A stretch of DNA of 42,465 nucleotides, from positions 1 through 42,465 of the forward strand of contig SYCV01000107.1 of assembly GCA_005786805.1 (NCBI GenBank), in the 5' to 3' direction. The position numbers and the translations under genes were made by a program. The notes beneath the pieces were generated by a model, which made no database searches, was not told where the DNA came from, and saw only the letters and a list, made by a program, of their open reading frames with translations. Positions 24,991-33,693 of the stretch are shown here, piece by piece; positions within the stretch are counted from its first letter, which is position 1, and each line of letters begins with the position of its first letter. This DNA comes from Planctomycetia bacterium. Its GTDB lineage: Bacteria > Planctomycetota > Planctomycetia > Gemmatales > Gemmataceae.

Positions 24991-25149
24991 GTGAGTATCA
25001 TCAGGGTTGGACTTGCAGAAACCAAGAATTTTTCCCAAGGTTACGATGCGATTTTCGGGAAAAAGAAAACCACATCCACTGAAGCCAAGGCTAAAAAAAC
25101 CGTTGCAAAAGCCAAGGCGTCACCCAAGAAAAAGGGTGGAAAAAAATAA
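24991..25149 (+). CDS. Short basic Lys/Ala-rich protein, 52 aa, GTG start
   Basis: A GTG at 24991 with AAAGGAGA 8 bases upstream opens a 52-aa frame ending TAA at 25149. The N-terminal half is ordered-looking (S-I-I-R-V-G-L, then F-S-Q-G-Y-D-A-I-F-G). The C-terminal half is almost only Lys, Ala, Thr, Ser and Gly, like a histone-H1-type tail. I recall similar planctomycete small proteins with the conserved R-V-G-L...G-Y-D-A-I-F-G-K-K-K core, always hypothetical. It ends before a strong terminator, which supports independent expression. Nucleic-acid or ribosome binding is inferred from charge only. Confidence 0.8.
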   Translation: MSIIRVGLAETKNFSQGYDAIFGKKKTTSTEAKAKKTVAKAKASPKKKGGKK

Positions 25150-25180
25150 CCCTGCTTGTCCATGAAGATTGATTTCCGAC

Positions 25181-25214
25181 AAGGCCTGCAAGGATCATCC
25201 TTCAGGCCTTTTTT
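25181..25214 (+). terminator. Strong intrinsic terminator after the 52-aa basic protein
   Basis: Arms AAGGCCTG (25181-25188) and CAGGCCTT (25203-25210) enclose a second paired set, AAGGAT/ATCCTT, making a nearly continuous hairpin of about 14 base pairs. A run of six T follows on the plus strand (25209-25214). It sits 32 bases after the basic protein stop and abuts the stop of the convergent kinase gene. It could act in both directions, although there is no T-run on the minus side. Confidence 0.85.
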
Positions 25215-28200
25215 ATTGTCCTGTGAAACCAGTGCCTGCTGTTTCATCAGTCTGGAATTGAACAAGTGGTGCTTTCCAAAAAGGTGCGGTTTTCAAGCTG
25301 AGAAATGGCATGTTTTCAGTTAATCTTGCACCTTGGATCTCGTTGAATTTCTCAATCCACCCCTCAAAATTCAGGGAAATATCCTTCGATGCATCCAAGG
25401 CTGATTTTGCAATGAGGAATTTCTCGCCTGGTCCATAAAAATTCCTGGCACCCTCTATTTTAATGGACTCCTTTAGTCTTTCCGCGGATATTTCCGGGTC
25501 TTCAAGTTGAACTAATTCCCTCATCGCAGTTTGATAAACTATGCAATCGTTGATTTTTAAATTTACAGGTGTGGCTGGGGTTTTTGTTTGTGTTATTTGA
25601 ATGGGAATTGATTCGCAAAATGCGGAAATTTTGTTAAGCCTGGCCTGAAGTCCCCCTAGGACTGTTCCCCCAGTACTTGAACTGTCCAACTTGATGATTG
25701 CACCGGTGATTGCGACAAAACTCTGGCTTATTTGTAATTCACAATTTCTAGATGTGCGATTTCTGAACAAGTTGCATTCCCCACGGATCTTGCACTGTTC
25801 AATAATGATGGAGTTTGGAGGAGCCGGGGGTTTGCCGGTCATGGAATCCATCATGATGTTGCTATCCGTGCCAAGTCCTATCATGGTGGAAAGTTGCTGG
25901 GCATCGCTTTTTTCATAGGTGATGGAGCAATTTTTTAAATTGATGGAGCTTGCCTTTCCGAGTGTGACCATGGATGGTGTCCGTGCACCTGCCAGAAATG
26001 GCTTGGAAAAAATTTCCAAGTCTTCAATTTTAAGTGAGCTTTCATTCAGCAAAAACATGGCTAAGGTGACGCCTTCACGGGTATCTCCTGAAATGAGAAC
26101 CGGTTTGCTGCCCTGGAAGGGCTTTATGGTGATTTCGCCTGTTGTCTTGTCCAGGCGCAATGGCTTGATGATGAGTTCCCCATCATGCTTTAGAAGTATG
26201 GTTTCACCACCTTTGCACGAGGAAAGAGCGGATTCAATTGTTTTAAAGAACAGTTTGGAAGGATCTTCAACTTCATTTGGGTCGACAATTCTTGGTTTGT
26301 TGGAGGTTTCCGTCCTGTTGGCTGCAATTGATGGCAAAGGCTTTGAGATGTAAGAGACATCCAGGAATTTTTCGGCGCCGATTAGCCTGTCAGAAATGCT
26401 ATCCGGGCTTCTTAGTTCAATTAATGTATCTTTGACCATGAATGCCTGACCCAGTCGGAATTCCTCCAATAACTTCAAGGGTTGGTCACTTTTCCAAGGA
26501 GAGGATTCAAGAATTTTTGAAGTTTCATCGGTCCCAAGTTTGTTTTCCCGTAAGCGGGCTTGAAATGCTGCGAAATCTAGATTGGGTGAAGAGGCTTGGT
26601 TTTGTGAAATAAAATACTCCAACTTATGATAACGGTTTTCCTCACCCTTGTACTTTGTCTGATTGGGGCCCATTGTATTCCTGATGAGGACTGCACTGTC
26701 ATTATCCGCCTGCAATGTGAGGTCTGGGGTTCTTGCCACAATCGAATGATTCATTTCAATCTGGGGGGTAGATTGAGGACCGGCGTACACAAGGCATGAA
26801 CGGGTGCCCAGCATAACCGAGCAATGCTGGATCAAGACGATATTGTCCGGATCTGTTTTTCCAAGGAAATGGAGAATGGCATAGTGGGGGCCAAATACAC
26901 AATCGCTGATTCGAATACGAGAATTACCTTTCTTCTGGATCGCATCACAACCACCCCCATCAGGTTGCCTGTAGGAAACAGACTCGAATTTTCCCGCATC
27001 GCTGATTGGGGAAACAATCTGTTCAAATCCAAGAAAACAGCAGTCTTCAACATTGACCATGGGCTTGGTGTTTTCCGGGGAATCAATCATCACGGATGCC
27101 ATCTGCCTGTTTTCGCTTTGTATCGCCTGTGCCTGGATGAATTCGCACCGCCGCAATAAAAGATTTTTTTTGCCCTTGAAGGTTATGCCATGCATTTGGG
27201 TGTCGGTTGACCGGGCATCAATGGTGATGTTGATATCCTGCAAGGTTGCATCATCTGAATCAATGATGAGCGCGGACCAGGAAACTGGATTGGTGGCGGA
27301 CCTTGCGTCGTAGCCAAGTTTCAAGTTGGGCCTTTTGGTTGAATCTTTGCCACGGATTTTCACCTGGGGGTTGTTGATGATCAATCCTGGTTCCTGTTTG
27401 TCGTTCTCAGGAGTGAGATCCAAATCCTTGGAAAGGATGATTTCAACCTGCCTGGCATCCTTGTTCTTGGCAAGCCATTCCTTGATTTCCTTCAAGGTTG
27501 GATCATCTGATTCATATTTGGGAGTCGCCCCAACCTTGGATTCCGGGGCGGGATTGTTGGCCTGACTAATTTCCCGGGATTTGTTTCCAGCGGATTCTGA
27601 TGATTTAATGGATTCACTGGAGGCGTTTCGAGGACTATTGAATGGCCAATTCCCATCAGTTCCGATGGTCCTTGCAGTCATTGAGTCCATGAGAATCAAT
27701 AAAAGTATGATGAACACGCCGATAAATATAAGGGGGTATTGCCAATTTTTTTTGCTGGGTGAAAGGATTTGTGGGGTTGAAAAATTCCTGATTTTGGGGT
27801 CTTTCAGGGCAAGGCCAAGGCTGACCGCCACCTTTTCCATTTCATCCAGCATTTCCTGCGGTGTTTGAAATCTATCGATGGGAAGCTTTGCCATCATTTT
27901 ATCGAGAAGTATAGCGATGCCATCGGGTAATTGCGGTATCAAAACCCTGGGGTCGGTCGGTTTGACATGTTGATGGTGGTAAAGTTTTCTGGCGGCGGTG
28001 CCTTCAGGCACAACCGCATATCCGGTGATCAAATGATAGAAAGTGCAACCAAGTGAGTATATGTCACTGCGATGATCAGCATCCCGCGGTTCAAGCGCCT
28101 GTTCGGGTGAGATGTAATCAAAGGTACCAAGGGTCATGCCTGATTGGGTAAGACCTCCTTCATTCGGTCCCAGGGACCTTGCAAGTCCCATGTCCACAAG

Positions 28201-28857
28201 TTTTACCAATCCTGAGGGAGTGATGATGATGTTGGAGGGTTTTATATCGCGGTGCACAACATTTCGGCTGGCGGCATGATTCAGGCCCCGTGCAACTTGA
28301 ATCATGTACATTAACGCTTCCTGGTACGGAATCGTCTTGCGTGCGGTCAGGATCTCACGCAGGTTTTTCCCCTCGATGAATTCGAAAGCTATGAAATTAA
28401 GGTTTTGGTCTTCTCCGCAATAAAAAACCCTTGCGATGTTCTCATGGTCAAGCCTGGCGGCACTTCTTGCCTCCTGGTTGAACCTGAGCACATTTTCCTT
28501 GTCCTGGGCCATATCAGGGGGTAGTACTTTCACCGCAACGGTTCGATCCAGTAATGTATCCCTTCCTTTGAGTACAGTCGCCATTCCTCCTTTGCCGATG
28601 GCTCCTATCAATTCGTAATGTCCCAGCTTTTTACCTTTGAAAATATCAGCGGAAGGTTCAGGTTCATTTGATTTAACCAGTTTTGGAATTGTTTTGGAAA
28701 CAATGGTGGGAACATCGTCAGTTGGTTCCAATCCTGATGTGAACAACAATGCTGCAGGGTCTGATGGATCAAGGTCAACCGGAGGTTTCGGTAATGGACC
28801 CGGAGTTCCCAACAATACTTCCTTTGGTAGATTTGGATTCGAGGATTCGTTGCTCAT
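25213..28857 (-). CDS. Ser/Thr protein kinase fused to large extracytoplasmic parallel beta-helix-like region
   Basis: The 1214-aa membrane protein has an N-terminal kinase (residues about 80-345 from this ATG): glycine loop G-K-G-G-M-A, Lys110 in A-V-K-V-L, the catalytic loop H-R-D-I-K-P-S-N with Asp204, D-M-G at 222-224 in place of the usual D-F-G, and G-T-F-D-Y-I-S-P-E. A single membrane helix lies at about 374-391, followed by a low-complexity linker. Roughly 750 extracytoplasmic residues follow, rich in repeating I-x-I/N-x-C-x-I and V-x-I-x-N-C patterns, as in right-handed beta-helix/pectate-lyase folds. The ATG at 28857 is preferred over an upstream TTG. A good promoter lies 62 bases upstream. 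The beta-helix may sense a polysaccharide or protein ligand; that is inference. Confidence 0.9.
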   Translation of the reverse strand: MSNESSNPNLPKEVLLGTPGPLPKPPVDLDPSDPAALLFTSGLEPTDDVPTIVSKTIPKLVKSNEPEPSADIFKGKKLGHYELIGAIGKGGMATVLKGRDTLLDRTVAVKVLPPDMAQDKENVLRFNQEARSAARLDHENIARVFYCGEDQNLNFIAFEFIEGKNLREILTARKTIPYQEALMYMIQVARGLNHAASRNVVHRDIKPSNIIITPSGLVKLVDMGLARSLGPNEGGLTQSGMTLGTFDYISPEQALEPRDADHRSDIYSLGCTFYHLITGYAVVPEGTAARKLYHHQHVKPTDPRVLIPQLPDGIAILLDKMMAKLPIDRFQTPQEMLDEMEKVAVSLGLALKDPKIRNFSTPQILSPSKKNWQYPLIFIGVFIILLLILMDSMTARTIGTDGNWPFNSPRNASSESIKSSESAGNKSREISQANNPAPESKVGATPKYESDDPTLKEIKEWLAKNKDARQVEIILSKDLDLTPENDKQEPGLIINNPQVKIRGKDSTKRPNLKLGYDARSATNPVSWSALIIDSDDATLQDINITIDARSTDTQMHGITFKGKKNLLLRRCEFIQAQAIQSENRQMASVMIDSPENTKPMVNVEDCCFLGFEQIVSPISDAGKFESVSYRQPDGGGCDAIQKKGNSRIRISDCVFGPHYAILHFLGKTDPDNIVLIQHCSVMLGTRSCLVYAGPQSTPQIEMNHSIVARTPDLTLQADNDSAVLIRNTMGPNQTKYKGEENRYHKLEYFISQNQASSPNLDFAAFQARLRENKLGTDETSKILESSPWKSDQPLKLLEEFRLGQAFMVKDTLIELRSPDSISDRLIGAEKFLDVSYISKPLPSIAANRTETSNKPRIVDPNEVEDPSKLFFKTIESALSSCKGGETILLKHDGELIIKPLRLDKTTGEITIKPFQGSKPVLISGDTREGVTLAMFLLNESSLKIEDLEIFSKPFLAGARTPSMVTLGKASSINLKNCSITYEKSDAQQLSTMIGLGTDSNIMMDSMTGKPPAPPNSIIIEQCKIRGECNLFRNRTSRNCELQISQSFVAITGAIIKLDSSSTGGTVLGGLQARLNKISAFCESIPIQITQTKTPATPVNLKINDCIVYQTAMRELVQLEDPEISAERLKESIKIEGARNFYGPGEKFLIAKSALDASKDISLNFEGWIEKFNEIQGARLTENMPFLSLKTAPFWKAPLVQFQTDETAGTGFTGQ

Positions 28858-28918
28858 CGAATTTTTCCGTCTAGAAACCAATGGTTAAATTTGGAAGTCT
28901 CTAAAACACTGAAACATG

Positions 28919-28946
28919 ATTATCCTTTATCGTAGTTTTAAAGCAA
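28919..28946 (-). promoter_or_regulatory. Sigma-70-like promoter of the kinase gene
   Basis: On the minus strand, TTGCTT (28946-28941) and GATAAT (28924-28919) are spaced by 16 bases, with four and five consensus matches. It lies about 62 bases before the kinase ATG, in the 131-bp gap from the U32 gene. Confidence 0.5.
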
Positions 28947-28988
28947 CCCATGATTCAAGAAACCATGAATCCTATTGAGAGTAATAAG

Positions 28989-31511
28989 CTAAAGCAAATT
29001 CAAGGTGCCTCGGGTCAGTCCGACTTGGTTGCTGGCTTTCAATGATTGCCAAAGGTTACTCCCGTCTTTTTGCCCCAAGAGAACAGAACTGTAACCGTCC
29101 AGTATTTTTGAAACCTCCGGGGGTGATTCCCTCAGAAATTCAATTCTAAAAAAAGCCACATTCATTTCACTTAGGCGTCTTAAATATTCCGCCGCTGATT
29201 GGGGCAGGGAGTTGTAAACCGTGTTTCTGCAGCCTGAATCAACACCAACGGGGAACTCCGCTCCCGTGGCCCGGTCCCTAAGTGCCACCTTATGGGTTTC
29301 GCAAGGCCTGCCGCAATCACGATGGTCCTTGCCCTCGGACAAAAAAGCTGCAAAAACGCAATGCTCCATGTGAAACATCGGCATATGCAGATGCGCGCTG
29401 ATTTCCAATGTCATTGGGTCTACTCCCAGCACCAGTTGTCGTAGCTGTTCCCAATTAAGATCATTTCCCGGTGCAACCCTTTCCACACCCTCCTCTATCA
29501 TCATGCGTGTGCTGATTTCATTGACGCAATTAAGGGACCAATCACCAATCAACCTAATGGAGGGATCGTGGTTTTTGGCGAATTTGAGAGCGCTTATGTT
29601 TCTTATCAACAAAGCATCGGGATGGTAGTTTATGATTTGTGTCAGAAAACCATCCTCGCCCGGTTTGATAACTCTCAGGGTTGCCAGCGAAATGGGTATA
29701 CCCGCATTGTTCGCCTTGGTCACGGCTTCCTTGTAAAGTCGGGGGTCTTCAAAATCGCAATGAATCATCGATACTTTGGCGGATAGGGAGTCCTTGGACC
29801 AATTTATCACTGTATCCAGTTGTGAATGATTTCGAACCAAAGGGACAATCGATGGCGTTTTGCGCGCCAGAGGTTTTAATGACTGGTATTGTGCCAGGAT
29901 TTGTTCGAGAGCGTTATTGTTTGCAATCTGCCTGACCTGTTTTTCTTTTCTTGACTTGACCAGTTGATCCACTAAATCCCGGCGCATTTTGTTCAAGACC
30001 GCGGGGGGTATCATGGCTTTCCCCTGGACATCCACCTCAATGCTGCCCGCTGAAAAAGGGGAGTTCCCAAGCCTTCCAAGGTATTCCCTTGCATCATTAA
30101 CTTCAAATTGCCTGTTATGTGCCTCTTGAACCGGACCTTCCCAGATTGCCTGTGCTGAAATACCATCTTGGCAGACTGCATCGATCCGAAGGCTGCTGTT
30201 AACTTTGCATTCAAGCTTGAAATTCACGGGCATGCGCTTTACCACAATATCCCGGGAAAAGGTTGATTCCATCCGTTTACGAAAATCAGGATCATCCGTT
30301 TTCCAAACAGGTGCGTTCATGGCTTCAAGTTTGTTGATTTCGACTCCGCCATGAAGTCGAATTTCCATGACATCGCTGATTCTGGTTTTTTGAATTTCAA
30401 CAACCCTTCCGCCGGGTTCCTTTTCCTCAGGGCGGGCAAGATCTATCACAATTCCATCACCTGCATTCAACGGCAACCCAGTGGCCAGGTGCTCTTTCTC
30501 AACCTTTAAAAATATGCCTCCGGACTTGATGTCAATGATTCTGCCTATCAATAAGCCCCTGCTTTTGGGGAATCGTCCACGGACTAGTTTTTGATGATTA
30601 TTACCATGAAGAAAACCCGGAGTAAATCCCCGGGAAAAAGCCATTGTGAGATCATCAAGTTTGGTTTTTTCAGGCTCGAACGGGCGGCCTTCCATTGCGC
30701 AATCAATGGCCTCGCGATAGAGTCTTGTGGTTGCTGCTACATAGGCTGCCCCCTTTAGCCTACCCTCAATTTTGAAGCAATTTACACCTGCATTGATCAG
30801 TTCGGCGATTTGGTCATGGCCCGCAAGGTCCTGAGGGCTGAGAAGGTAGGCTCTGTCCCCAAGATTTGCCTGTTTCCCATCCACTATCATCTCATAGGGC
30901 ATTCTGCATGCCTGCGCACATTGCCCCCGATTAGCACTGCGACCCCCAAGTGCCTCGCTGGTGAGACATTGGCCACTGTAAGCCACGCAAAGTGCACCAT
31001 GAACAAAAACTTCCAAGGGAATGGTGCTTGCTTCTGAGACCCTGGTTATTTGTTCGATCGACATTTCCCGGGCAAGCACCGCTTGTGTTGCACCAAGTTC
31101 TTGGGCGAAATTAGCCCCACGGGAATCAGAAATAGTCATTTGTGTGCTTGCATGGATTTCCAGGTCGGGTACAGCAAGTCTTGCTAATTTTGCAAGGCCC
31201 ATGTCTTGGATAATGACCGCATCCACTCCTGCAAGCGCGATATTTTTTAGATATCTTTCCGCTTCCTTCAACTCAGCGGAAAAAACAAGCACATTGAATG
31301 CCACGAATGCCCTAACATTATGGTCGTGAAGAAAATCAACCACCTTTGGCAATTCGGGGAGGGTGAAATTGGTTGCCCTGTGCCTTGCATTGAATTGATC
31401 AAGCCCGAAATACACCGCGTCAGCCCCATTGGCGACCGCTGCCTTTAGACAATCCCAGTCACCTGCCGGGGCCAGGAGTTCGGGTTTTTTATTCTTGCGG
31501 AATTCCTGCAT
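28989..31511 (-). CDS. U32 family peptidase-like protein with DUF3656 and a second U32-like cysteine cluster
   Basis: This 840-aa cytoplasmic protein begins P-E-L-L-A-P-A-G, the start of U32 TIM-barrel proteins. The U32 signature is complete at residues 167-182 (E-V-F-V-H-G-A-L-C...S-G-Q-C), followed by the R-G-Q-C-A-Q-A-C-R cluster. These cysteines bind an Fe-S cluster in relatives such as TrhP and RlhA, which hydroxylate tRNA and 23S rRNA using prephenate. A DUF3656-like middle (about 330-540) follows, then a second barrel-like part ending in H-C-V-F-A-A-F and D-C-G-R-P-C, a separate cysteine set. It is thus a long double form. An RNA hydroxylase role is more likely than proteolysis, from family knowledge. 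The start at 31511 is the natural family start. Confidence 0.88.
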   Translation of the reverse strand: MQEFRKNKKPELLAPAGDWDCLKAAVANGADAVYFGLDQFNARHRATNFTLPELPKVVDFLHDHNVRAFVAFNVLVFSAELKEAERYLKNIALAGVDAVIIQDMGLAKLARLAVPDLEIHASTQMTISDSRGANFAQELGATQAVLAREMSIEQITRVSEASTIPLEVFVHGALCVAYSGQCLTSEALGGRSANRGQCAQACRMPYEMIVDGKQANLGDRAYLLSPQDLAGHDQIAELINAGVNCFKIEGRLKGAAYVAATTRLYREAIDCAMEGRPFEPEKTKLDDLTMAFSRGFTPGFLHGNNHQKLVRGRFPKSRGLLIGRIIDIKSGGIFLKVEKEHLATGLPLNAGDGIVIDLARPEEKEPGGRVVEIQKTRISDVMEIRLHGGVEINKLEAMNAPVWKTDDPDFRKRMESTFSRDIVVKRMPVNFKLECKVNSSLRIDAVCQDGISAQAIWEGPVQEAHNRQFEVNDAREYLGRLGNSPFSAGSIEVDVQGKAMIPPAVLNKMRRDLVDQLVKSRKEKQVRQIANNNALEQILAQYQSLKPLARKTPSIVPLVRNHSQLDTVINWSKDSLSAKVSMIHCDFEDPRLYKEAVTKANNAGIPISLATLRVIKPGEDGFLTQIINYHPDALLIRNISALKFAKNHDPSIRLIGDWSLNCVNEISTRMMIEEGVERVAPGNDLNWEQLRQLVLGVDPMTLEISAHLHMPMFHMEHCVFAAFLSEGKDHRDCGRPCETHKVALRDRATGAEFPVGVDSGCRNTVYNSLPQSAAEYLRRLSEMNVAFFRIEFLRESPPEVSKILDGYSSVLLGQKDGSNLWQSLKASNQVGLTRGTLNLL

Positions 31512-31588
31512 GGAAACTTTCTTGGAGTAATTGCTTAATCAGGTTATATTCCAATGATAATCTTACTGGAATTTTCCCGAGGTATGCC

Positions 31589-32257
31589 ATGTTTCGAATG
31601 CTTTTTATTGTTGTTTTGGCCGTTTCTATGTTCGGTTATTCGCATGGTGCAGATAATCTACCTTTGGTTTTCGAGGATAATTTCGCCAAGGGGATGGATC
31701 ACTGGTCCTTTAGCGACAGTTCCTGCTGGAAAATAGTTGAATTAAAAGATGGTTCCAAGGCATTGAGCCAGTTTAAAAAAGTCAGCTCCTTCAAACCACC
31801 TCATCGCAGTCCTTATCATTTTGCCTTGGTTAAAGATCTGGTTGTTGAGGATTTTGTGCTCGAAACCAAAATGCTAAGCACCATCAAGGATTATAACCAC
31901 CGTGATCTTTGTCTCTTTTTTGGTTACCAGGATCCTGCTCATTTTTATTATGTTCATCTTGGGAAAAAAACTGATGACCATGCCAACCAGATTTTCATCG
32001 TGGATGGGAGTGACAGGAAAAAAATCTCAATAAAGACTACGCCTGGGACAAATTGGACTGAATCCTGGCATAAGGCCCGAATCAAACGCGATATCAAAAG
32101 TGGTTCCATCGAGGTTTTTTTTGATGATATGTCCCAACCGGTGATGACAGCCAATAATAAAAATTTCACTTGGGGAAAAGTTGGGGTTGGATCATTTGAT
32201 GATACGGGTGATTGGGCTGATGTGAAAATCTTTGGAGTGAAGGCCAAAGGGAAGTAA
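31589..32257 (+). CDS. Secreted DUF1080-like (concanavalin-like) protein
   Basis: This 222-aa protein has a clear signal peptide (residues 1-21, ending S-H-G-A-D) and then a beta-rich lectin/glucanase-like fold. The opening F-E-D-N-F-A-K-G-M-D-H-W, the F-V-L-E-T-K-M strand, an F-G-Y-Q-D-P segment and the closing W-G-K-V-G-V-G-S-F-D-D-T strand are the usual sequence landmarks of DUF1080 / 3-keto-disaccharide hydrolase-like domains. Such domains are abundant in planctomycetes and thought to act on carbohydrates. The ATG at 31589 has GAGG 7 bases upstream. It diverges from the U32 gene (77 bp apart) and converges onto hemC with a two-base gap. Confidence 0.75.
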   Translation: MFRMLFIVVLAVSMFGYSHGADNLPLVFEDNFAKGMDHWSFSDSSCWKIVELKDGSKALSQFKKVSSFKPPHRSPYHFALVKDLVVEDFVLETKMLSTIKDYNHRDLCLFFGYQDPAHFYYVHLGKKTDDHANQIFIVDGSDRKKISIKTTPGTNWTESWHKARIKRDIKSGSIEVFFDDMSQPVMTANNKNFTWGKVGVGSFDDTGDWADVKIFGVKAKGK

Positions 32258-32259
32258 GT

Positions 32260-33192
32260 TTATGATGGCTTAGCGGGCCTGATTCCCGCCAATATCTTTT
32301 CCGCGCCACCTTTTTTCATTTTCTCAGCCAATCTTTGGCCGATTTCCTCCGCCTCCACCAAGGGGCCGGTTTCCTCACTGATTATTCTTTGTTTCCCATC
32401 TTCCGATAAAACCACCGCGGTAAGCGAAATGACTTCGCCCACGGTTTTTGTCCGTATTCCGACCGGAACCAGGCAGCCCCCACCCAGGTTCCTGAGCAAA
32501 GACCTTTCTGCAGTGGTCTCTGCGTTTGTTTGCGGGTCATCAAGCTTGCTTAAAAGTTGCAGTGTTTTGGAGTCATCTTCCCTGCACTCGAGGCCGAGGG
32601 CACCCTGTCCCACTGCGGGAAGCATCCATTCAGGATCAAGAATTTCTTTGATTCGGTTTTCAAACCCCAACCTGATAAGGCCAGCTTCTGCAAGTATTAT
32701 TCCATCCAGTTTTTCGGTCTCAATTTTGTTTAACCGGGTCTCTACATTACCCCTAAGGTGCACTAGGTTCAAATCAGGCCTTCGATGCATCGCTTGAGAT
32801 CTGCGTCTCAGGCTAGTGGTTCCCACGGTTGCATTCTTAGGCAGGGCATCAAATGACTCTATCGTGTTTGAAACAAAGGCGTCACCGGTGGATCCGCGTT
32901 TTGGGATAGCGGCAAGCCTTAGACCCGGGACTTTTGCAGTGGGAAGGTCCTTGAGGCTGTGGACAGCTATATCAACGGATTTATCCAACAGCGCGAGTTG
33001 GATTTCCTTGGTGAACAAACCATCGGATCCAATCTGGCTGAGGGCCCTGTCGCGGATTTGGTCGCCTTTTGTGTCCAGGATGACCAAATCGATTTCCTGG
33101 TCGGGGAAATGACTTGCCAGGGTGTCGCGAACAAAATGCGCCTGCCAAAGAGCGAGTGGACTTCCTCTGGTGCCGATTCGGACCTTATGCAT
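32260..33192 (-). CDS. hemC: Hydroxymethylbilane synthase (porphobilinogen deaminase)
   Basis: This 310-aa tetrapyrrole-pathway enzyme joins four porphobilinogen units. The N-terminus R-I-G-T-R-G-S-P-L-A-L-W-Q is the canonical start. H-S-L-K-D-L-P and R-G-N-V-E-T-R are present. The dipyrromethane-binding Cys is in G-G-G-C-L-V-P-V-G. The ATG at 33192 is preferred to an upstream TTG at 33207, and it overlaps the HIT stop by eight bases, so HIT and HemC are translationally coupled. No other heme genes lie within the window. The neighbouring multiheme cytochrome and other hemoproteins would need this pathway. Confidence 0.96.
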   Translation of the reverse strand: MHKVRIGTRGSPLALWQAHFVRDTLASHFPDQEIDLVILDTKGDQIRDRALSQIGSDGLFTKEIQLALLDKSVDIAVHSLKDLPTAKVPGLRLAAIPKRGSTGDAFVSNTIESFDALPKNATVGTTSLRRRSQAMHRRPDLNLVHLRGNVETRLNKIETEKLDGIILAEAGLIRLGFENRIKEILDPEWMLPAVGQGALGLECREDDSKTLQLLSKLDDPQTNAETTAERSLLRNLGGGCLVPVGIRTKTVGEVISLTAVVLSEDGKQRIISEETGPLVEAEEIGQRLAEKMKKGGAEKILAGIRPAKPS

Positions 33193-33661
33193 TTTCTTTC
33201 GCCCCAAGCTTTTTTAAACATTCACGAAGAAGGTTTGAGGTTTGTTCGTATTCGGAAGTTGCACCAGAGCAGGTATGATGTTCCTCGGGGTTTTTATCAG
33301 CACGATCTAATCGTAACCAGACCGGCATCAGGGTTTCGGGGTCATTTTTGTAGCGGGGGAACAAATGCCAGTGCAAGTGGGGGACCTGGTTTCCCAAAAG
33401 CTCATAATTAAGTTTTAATGGATTGAAAGTTTCTTCAATTGCTTTTGCAACCAGGCACATCTCGTCAAAATAAGCATGCCTTATCGTGGCGGAAAGGGAA
33501 TTGAGCTCCCTAGCATGTTGCTTTGCAACAACGACGCAATAGCCTTTGTAAAACTGCCATTTCCCCAGCAGAACTATACTATTGGGGAAATTCCAAACTA
33601 ATTCCTCTTTGGGGATGGAACAGATGGAGGCAAGTTTTTGGCAAAAAAAGCAATCAGTCAA
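33185..33661 (-). CDS. HIT family protein (Hint/Ap4A-hydrolase-like), TTG start
   Basis: A 158-aa cytoplasmic nucleotide-binding protein. The family H-x-H-x-H motif is present as H-L-H-W-H-L-F near residue 96, with the conserved N-Y-E-L-L-G-N-Q strand before it. An N-terminal C-F-F-C pair could bind zinc, as in many HIT proteins. Both likely functions, phosphoramidate or dinucleotide polyphosphate hydrolysis, come from family knowledge. The start is a TTG at 33661 with an AGGA site about 10 bases upstream. It lies 32 bases after the TPM-domain gene and overlaps hemC by eight bases. Confidence 0.88.
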   Translation of the reverse strand: MTDCFFCQKLASICSIPKEELVWNFPNSIVLLGKWQFYKGYCVVVAKQHARELNSLSATIRHAYFDEMCLVAKAIEETFNPLKLNYELLGNQVPHLHWHLFPRYKNDPETLMPVWLRLDRADKNPEEHHTCSGATSEYEQTSNLLRECLKKLGAKENA

Positions 33662-33693
33662 CGAAGGAAAGTCCTAAAGTGTAATTATCGGGG

